Shown here: in pieces, positions 57,901 to 64,000 of the stretch
Layout: each line of letters starts with the position of its first letter
Position numbering within the stretch: position 1 is the stretch's first letter
Notes under the pieces: model-generated
Told to the model about the DNA's origin: nothing
Databases searched by the model: none
What the model saw: only the letters and a program-made list of their open reading frames with translations
Program-made: the position numbers and the translations under genes
Assembly (NCBI GenBank): GCA_964059195.1
Contig: CAXKWD010000006.1
Coordinates: 134,414,039-134,478,038 of the forward strand
DNA from: Ectobius pallidus
Taxonomy: Eukaryota; Arthropoda; Insecta; Blattodea; Ectobiidae
Direction: 5' to 3'
DNA length: 64,000 bases

Positions 57901-59662
57901 TAAGTTTGTAGGCGGGCCAAATGATAGCAGTTTGCGGACCGTAGTTTGACAAGCCATGTTGTACTAACGTGAAATATACTAAATAGTTGAGAATGTCAAA
58001 AATAATTATTGATTAAAGTTTCTTAATTTTACTTTTGACCAGAAGGCAGGACGACAGCTTATTAGGAGCCGACCCCCTTAATTTCTTGTCTAATTTTATA
58101 CTTTGAAGACTTCCTCTATAGAATTAATGACAAACAACATTTAAGGCTTGTTTATAATTATTTGTTCAACCTTTGAAGAGTCAAAGACTGCTTTTACTAA
58201 GTGGAACTTTAAAATAATATTGCATCGTTTGAGCAATTTAACAAATTAACTGCATTTAAAAATGTAGAATGATGTGAATCAAAAAGAAAATTAATTGCTT
58301 CTGAAACTATAGAATAATGAATTTTATAAAACAGTAAAATAAATAAATAAACACTAAGTGAAAGATCGTTATTCTTGGCAGTCTGTATACCAGTAAAGAT
58401 TTTTTAATGGAAAAAGTTGAAAGACCACCTATAAAAGGAGTATATGAAATTATATTATATATTTTCTCACAGATTGATATAATTCCGGTGCGGATTTATT
58501 AAATTCGCCAGTCTCATGTTCTGGTGACATTTCTGTTTATTACGAGCTGCAGGAGGAAGTATTGAGCGGTTGCACAAACTGACATCTGACATGGACCGTT
58601 CTCTTATTGAATCACTGTGTAGTCTGATTGAATTTACGGGACTTTCTAACAAACGAATTCCAAGTAATAGAGAGGGACAGCAACTCTGTGCTTCTGCTTT
58701 TAGATGGACAAACTATAGAACACTACGACCTGCTACAGACTTCTTAATATGATTACATGTAAAATGGAAAAAGAACAACGTTACAGTCTTTACCTTCTGT
58801 TATATAGGAGCCTGATTTCCTGGTGAAATAAAATGACTGATTTCAGTGTTAAGATCCAATTCCGTGTACATTTCATTAAATAAGTTAATTTGTACTACAC
58901 TTGACGTGTTAAATTTTATTTATTTATTTACTTTAATATTTAATTCAGAGGTGATAAATACAATCATAATTGTGAAATTTATTTGGCAAAGAAAATACAT
59001 TTTTGTTTCAGTTTTGAAAGATAAAAATAATTATCTTCAGTGTGTCTTATTTAGAGATTTTTCATTTTTGGATCATTATATCTGTAATATTTAGATTTTC
59101 ATTTTAACCTAAGTTCTATTGTTTGTATCACTCTGTCTTTGTAGCAGCCTGTAATGAGAAAAGTTTTCCTACTTAAAAATAAGCCATTTGCAAACAAAAG
59201 TGTAAATAGCTTTCCATAAAATATGGAGATTGAAAAAGATTTTCGTTTACCATACTATAATACGCTTATTACGTGTGACGTAACGATATCAAACCGATAC
59301 TCATTTCAAAACTTTTTCATTTCGACATCGGTGTGGTATCTATTAACTTAATATCGAATACGAAACAATTTTGAGACCTTGAGAGTAGGAACTGAAAGCT
59401 AAGTAATAAATAACCTGTATTTAAAATATAATCAATGCTGTTCGTGTTAATTTTAATATCATACTGAAGTGTGTGCTGTTAAAATCCGTTGGTTTTAATA
59501 AATCAATCTTAAGGTAGCTTCAATTTGACTGCCACAGCATGGTATCTCTCGCAGAAGACAAGAACTACGACAGTGACCTGACGCGAAGGGCATGGTGGGC
59601 TCGTTGCCATTTGTTTGAGTGATTCTAAAATCTAAAAATTTAAACATTTAGACTAATAATTC
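57901..59662. other. No recognised gene
   Basis: AT-rich; the overlapping opposite-strand frames at 58467-58752 have no motifs. Confidence 0.35.
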
Positions 59663-59920
59663 TGTGGCTTGGTTCTAAAAGGGTCAATGTCATAAAACTT
59701 GCTTTTGAGATAACTGACTTTGAAGCCTTTGTAGAAGTAACATTTTTTTTTTTGCTGAGAACTTCCGACATTGGCCTCTAAGGTTTCTGTATTATGTCTA
59801 TTAATAGAAACGTACATTGGCACTTTCATTATACGAAAGATAAAGCCTAGCCGATCTCAATAATGCATAGATCTTATTTTTGCAAGAAATTGACATTGGC
59901 CCTTTTAGAACCAAGCCACA
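59663..59920. mobile_element. Short TIR element (MITE), 258 bp
   Basis: TIRs TGTGGCTTGGTTCTAAAAGG and exact inverse at 59901-59920, then GTCAATGTC/GACATTGGC. CATTGGC repeats occur internally. Target duplication not clear. Confidence 0.65.
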
Positions 59921-61558
59921 TAAGTATGGTCGAAAAACAGTCATATGGAACTTTCCTATAATGGTAAAGTTAAGATATTCTTACGAAAATTATGAAACCC
60001 GCTTTCCTCGTTTCATAAACATACTCGTATCTTAATAAATGCCATTATAGACTTGTTGCTTAATGTACTATTCAAACAGTAATAATTACTTTTAAATAAT
60101 ACTTTCGTCACATTTCTCAATATTCTTACTGGAGGGGGCGTATTTAGCTCTTATTTACACATTTCGTGAAATCCAACAAGTCTATCGATATATCGTGGAT
60201 ATAATTTTACGCATAGTAATATTTTAAACATCTGTAAAGCTAAATATAGGTAGCTAAGGAAAGCTGTTTCGTAAAATTTCGCGCTTATCGCTGTTAATAA
60301 AATTACGGTCCCTAAAGCATTATTTGGAAGCTTTCAAACTACTCATGCTTTAGAATATTTGGGGAGATAATAAGCTAAAGAAAGATAGACATTTCCAATA
60401 TTGGGATATGCAAATTTAGCAAAACGAATATGAGTCTTCAATCTTTACCACTGTAATGCTCACGCATTCCGATTGCTTCAGCATTTTCCCAGTACGAAAA
60501 AGAACGAAGTCAGTATTGACTGACAGACAGTAATAAAAGCATATTAAGATAGTAGTAGTAAATGATTTATTTTGCCAGGCAGAGTTAAGGCCATAAGGCC
60601 TTCTCTTCCACTCAACCAGGTTAAAAATATATACAATGTAGATTTACATTAAAAAACAAAGTAATGGATAAGTGACTAATACGAATACTAAGGTTAAGGC
60701 TAATGATAATAATTAAATCATTAATTAAGTAAAAAGTATAAGTTTCATAAAAAGCAACCAGTGAGAAGTATTAGAAGAAGCAATTTATAAAAGATTTTCC
60801 AAATAGGCCCTAACTGAATTTTATGTCATGTGAGTTTTCCACATAAGATTTCTTAGAGTAGGTCTCAGTGCCGTCAAAAATGAAGAAAGTTTTCTTAAAT
60901 TTCTGGCGAGGTCTAGTATGACAAAGACACTTAAAACTGCTAACTGTAAAATAGTGACGACCTCTTCAGAGTTTGAAGTGGGTGGTGACATTTAACGATA
61001 TTTGTTTTATGTTAGCAGTTAACTCGGTATCCGGTAGTTAATACGTACATTCTTGGAATTCGGGAGAAGCGACGCCGTGAAGAACTTCGAAATTTGTTAT
61101 AAAACCTCTTGTCTTAACGAGCAGTCACTTGCCATCCATGACGAATATGTAAGTTCCACTTTTACTTCAAATTACAGCCTTTGGTATAAAGTGTCAATTA
61201 CACAGTCTCTTATTTAGAACTTAAGTAGGCAGTGATTCTTGTTTAGTTTAATGTAGAACGTTTGCTCATATGCCAAAAATATTTACTCATGTAGTGATAG
61301 AAAACATTTAAATAGCTCACGATACCGCTAACACCACAGTCCGTTATGGTAAATTATGGCATACGTTGATTTGACTTTTTTATTCATAAAAAATAATTAT
61401 AATAATATAACATTGAAATTTAATTAAATATAAAACAAAAATAAAAGCATTTATGTACACGACTGTTTCAACCTGAAGATTAAAAATGCACATTGAGTAG
61501 TATTTATAATTAGCGCATTGTGTAAATCCACAAGACAGCATTGTCTGAGTTCCTTATC
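59921..61558. other. No recognised gene
   Basis: AT-rich. A stretch at 60565-60625 (GGCCATAAGGCCTTCTCTTC) looks like part of a dispersed repeat, but nothing in the window confirms it. Confidence 0.35.
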
Positions 61559-61698
<140 letters not shown>

Positions 61699-63114
61699 GG
61701 CCTTGGAAAATTTGGGTGTTATTTTTTTTAAGATTTCACATTATTTCAGATAGTGGTTATAATTGTGTCAGGAATCCATACTAACTGTAAAACATGTTTT
61801 GTTCGATTGTCCTGTGTTCGAAACAAAAAAGACTCCAGCTAAATTTGCTTTTTGAAGATTGTGGCGAAATTTCCATGTGTAAAAAATTTTTCACGAAGCA
61901 ATGCTATTATAATCATTTTATCCCATGTTTCACATCCATATTAGGCCTATTGTTTTACTCTTTTTAATTCGGCAGAGGAAAGAATAAAGGACAAACTTTT
62001 CCTTTGTGGATTTTCAATAAAGATGGCAGTTTTTATATAAATTACATTTATAAATTATTCCTTGGACCACATCATTCATGCATTTCGGCATCGTCTAATC
62101 AAGTGCCTTCCGTTACCTAATATGTATTTGCACAGTTATGCTACTTCCATTCTGAATATTTTTTTAACGAATAAGTGAGTTTTACTGCACATCCTGTAGG
62201 TCTTCATCGTACTACTTAATGCTATAAAGTTAAACATTTAGCTGTCTTACTGATATATCTTTATTTAATTCCTTTTGAGAATTGTTTTAATTTAACTCAT
62301 GTTTACTAAAAAAGTACATCTCGTTGAGAGACAATAATTTATACGTATTTTGTCGGTATTAAAAAACTATTTAATTGGATGTTGACGGTAAAGCCTTAAA
62401 AGTTTGAAAAATTTTGTAAACTTAAAAAGAAATCATCAGAAGAAAAGAAACAGTTCCCTAACTATATGATCAAAGTCGCGAGCTTACTTTCAAAGCAAGC
62501 TTCAATTAAGATTAAGTTAGTCTGTCAAGTTCTTTGAACTTCAAAAGGCAACACAGCATTGAATGGAGGAAGAAGGGTTTGATCTATCCTCACAACCGTC
62601 TCTAAATCATTTTAAGGAAGTGATTATTTTAATTTTTCCCTTTCTACAATCTATCTCTTGGCATCTTTTCATTATTTAAATTTTCTTCCTTCGGAATACA
62701 TTTAAATATTGTTGAGTGAAAGGTAACAGCAAATTGAAGATTGTATTTCTCTCGAACTAACATTAACTAGCTGCGGATTCAATCAAAACAAACACCACGC
62801 TTCATTATCTGGTCACTGAATTATGTGATTACCTCTTTCCTGCAGCCTCTAATAGGTCCTATGTAAAGAAAGATGTTTCCATAATTACTTCGTTCCCTCA
62901 TGGTATGTATTAGTAATGGACCGGCTTGTCACTCGTAAGCTGGAAGATGGAGAAGCAGGAACGAGATTCGCAAGACACTGTCTGGAATTTAACTCAGGAA
63001 CCCTCTTGAAGGATATGGGGCTCCTTAGTGTCAGAAATATGCGGCATGGAATGTAAATTGCATTCATGCTTATGCAGATGATTGGTTCTGCTCACATTGC
63101 ATTAGTATATATAA
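61699..63114. other. No recognised gene
   Basis: AT-rich spacer without recognised termini or motifs. Confidence 0.35.
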
Positions 63115-63400
63115 GAAGAAAATTAATCTGACACCCGGACTCGAACCGGGATCTTCGGCTTTCAGCATCTATGCTCTACCAACAGGGCTAGCCTGACTGC
63201 GAAAAACGGCGCCTGACGTAATCTGTCTCTGATTACTCTCAGTGATCAATCCCATAGACATGTCATATTACATATAGTAATCGAGGCACAATAACTTTTT
63301 ATTATTTAAGTCCGGTTTCGAATCCCAGTATCAAACTATTTTTCTCCTAAAATATTGTATGTCCTAAGATATTACGTTCCTTCATCAACAATAAATTATT
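63115..63400 (-). repeat. tRNA-derived SINE, relative of the 24731 family
   Basis: The minus strand has an A-box-like TAGCCCTGTTGGTAGAG and a B box GGTTCGAGTCC (63137-63190). The body shares TGTCATATTACATATAGTAAT and a CCTAAAATATT end with the 24731-25420 units. Confidence 0.55.
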
Positions 63401-63613
63401 GTAGCAGGGGTTTACGCCTGATAATGCCCGTATCACCTAAACCGGAGAACAATGAGCCTAATGGCAAGAGCCTGCTAAACCATTTTACTATTGCGGGTGA
63501 TTGAAATTTAAAATAAGATTAAAGATAGAATGTCGTTATTTTAGCGTGAAATAATAAAGGTAATAATGTGAGGTAAATGTTAATTACTCCGGATGTAGCT
63601 AGAGAGTTTAATA

Positions 63614-63615
<2 letters not shown>

Positions 63616-63669
<54 letters not shown>
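63616..63669. repeat. (TA)n microsatellite
   Basis: Perfect TA repeat of about 54 bp. Immediately after it CAGGGCCGTGGAAAG resembles a hAT terminus, running toward the window edge. Confidence 0.9.
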
Positions 63670-63671
<2 letters not shown>

Positions 63672-63807
63672 GGCCGTGGAAAGAAAGCAAGGGCCCCAGG
63701 TACAAATTTTCCTGGCCCCCCGGCAATTATTAAATTCACTACCCAACTCGCCATTTATAATGTATCAAAAAAGATTATGTTTGTAATGATATTACATAAT
63801 TATTAAG

Positions 63808-63832
63808 TGAATGAATGAATGAATGAATGAAG
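63808..63832. repeat. (TGAA)n microsatellite
   Basis: About six TGAA units. The last 170 bp of the window after it show nothing recognisable. Confidence 0.85.
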
Positions 63833-64000
63833 TGCTTTTATTGTTAACAAGGAAAACTATCTTTTTACATTATTCGTTGCATGAGCCCATAGGCTGTTCA
63901 TGCTTTAACTGTGCACAAGCAAAAATGTACCCTAAAAGTAAAACTAAAAACACACAGACAAACAGTTTAAAACTAGTAAATATACAAACAAAACATCACA

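Noticed and set aside
63519..63786. Tyr-Ile repeat open frames on both strands
   Set aside because: Translation of a (TA)n microsatellite plus flanks.

Overview
This is a gene-sparse, AT-rich window of a large animal genome, almost certainly an insect. The encoded aspartate aminotransferase reads as an insect-like cytosolic form, introns are multi-kilobase, and most of the DNA is transposon. The mix of mariner, Tigger/pogo, hAT, piggyBac, Helitron, R1-like LINE, BEL/Pao and tRNA-derived SINE copies would suit a large-genome insect such as a cockroach or termite. That placement is inference; no marker gene here settles it.

Layout. (1) 1-15896: cytosolic aspartate aminotransferase (GOT1), plus strand, six exons from the second coding exon to the stop codon. 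The first coding exon (about 39 residues) lies upstream of the window. Introns carry SINEs, an R1-like RT fragment, piggyBac MITEs, a Tigger-type MITE and a 596-bp palindrome just before the last exon. (2) 15897-26460: the 3' flank of GOT1, with a hAT element (8-bp target duplication) that contains a composite SINE-like repeat, a Tigger-type element, a mariner rearranged into a fold-back, and a tandem SINE array. (3) 26484-32941: SMIM8, two coding exons on the plus strand. A 5'-truncated LINE with a 14-bp target duplication sits about 180 bp upstream of its start codon. Its 4.9-kb intron holds a Harbinger-like MITE, a decayed BEL/Pao copy and a TIR element with a repeated internal motif. (4) 33741-45800: no host gene recognised; nested pogo/Tigger, R1-like LINE and MITE insertions, and SINEs. 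(5) 45750-51440: a candidate two-exon, 100-codon gene of unknown function on the minus strand, with matching splice phase and a poly(A) signal. Its intron holds hAT and Helitron elements. (6) 51440-64000: no host gene recognised; nested MITEs (piggyBac containing mariner), long inverted repeats and microsatellites.

The host genes are functionally unrelated: amino-acid/malate-aspartate metabolism, a small membrane protein and an unknown protein. The most notable features are structural: nested insertions with exact target duplications, several long fold-back sequences that could form double-stranded RNA, a composite repeat with variable internal copy number, and one unrecognised small gene. 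No complete new defence or enzymatic system was found.
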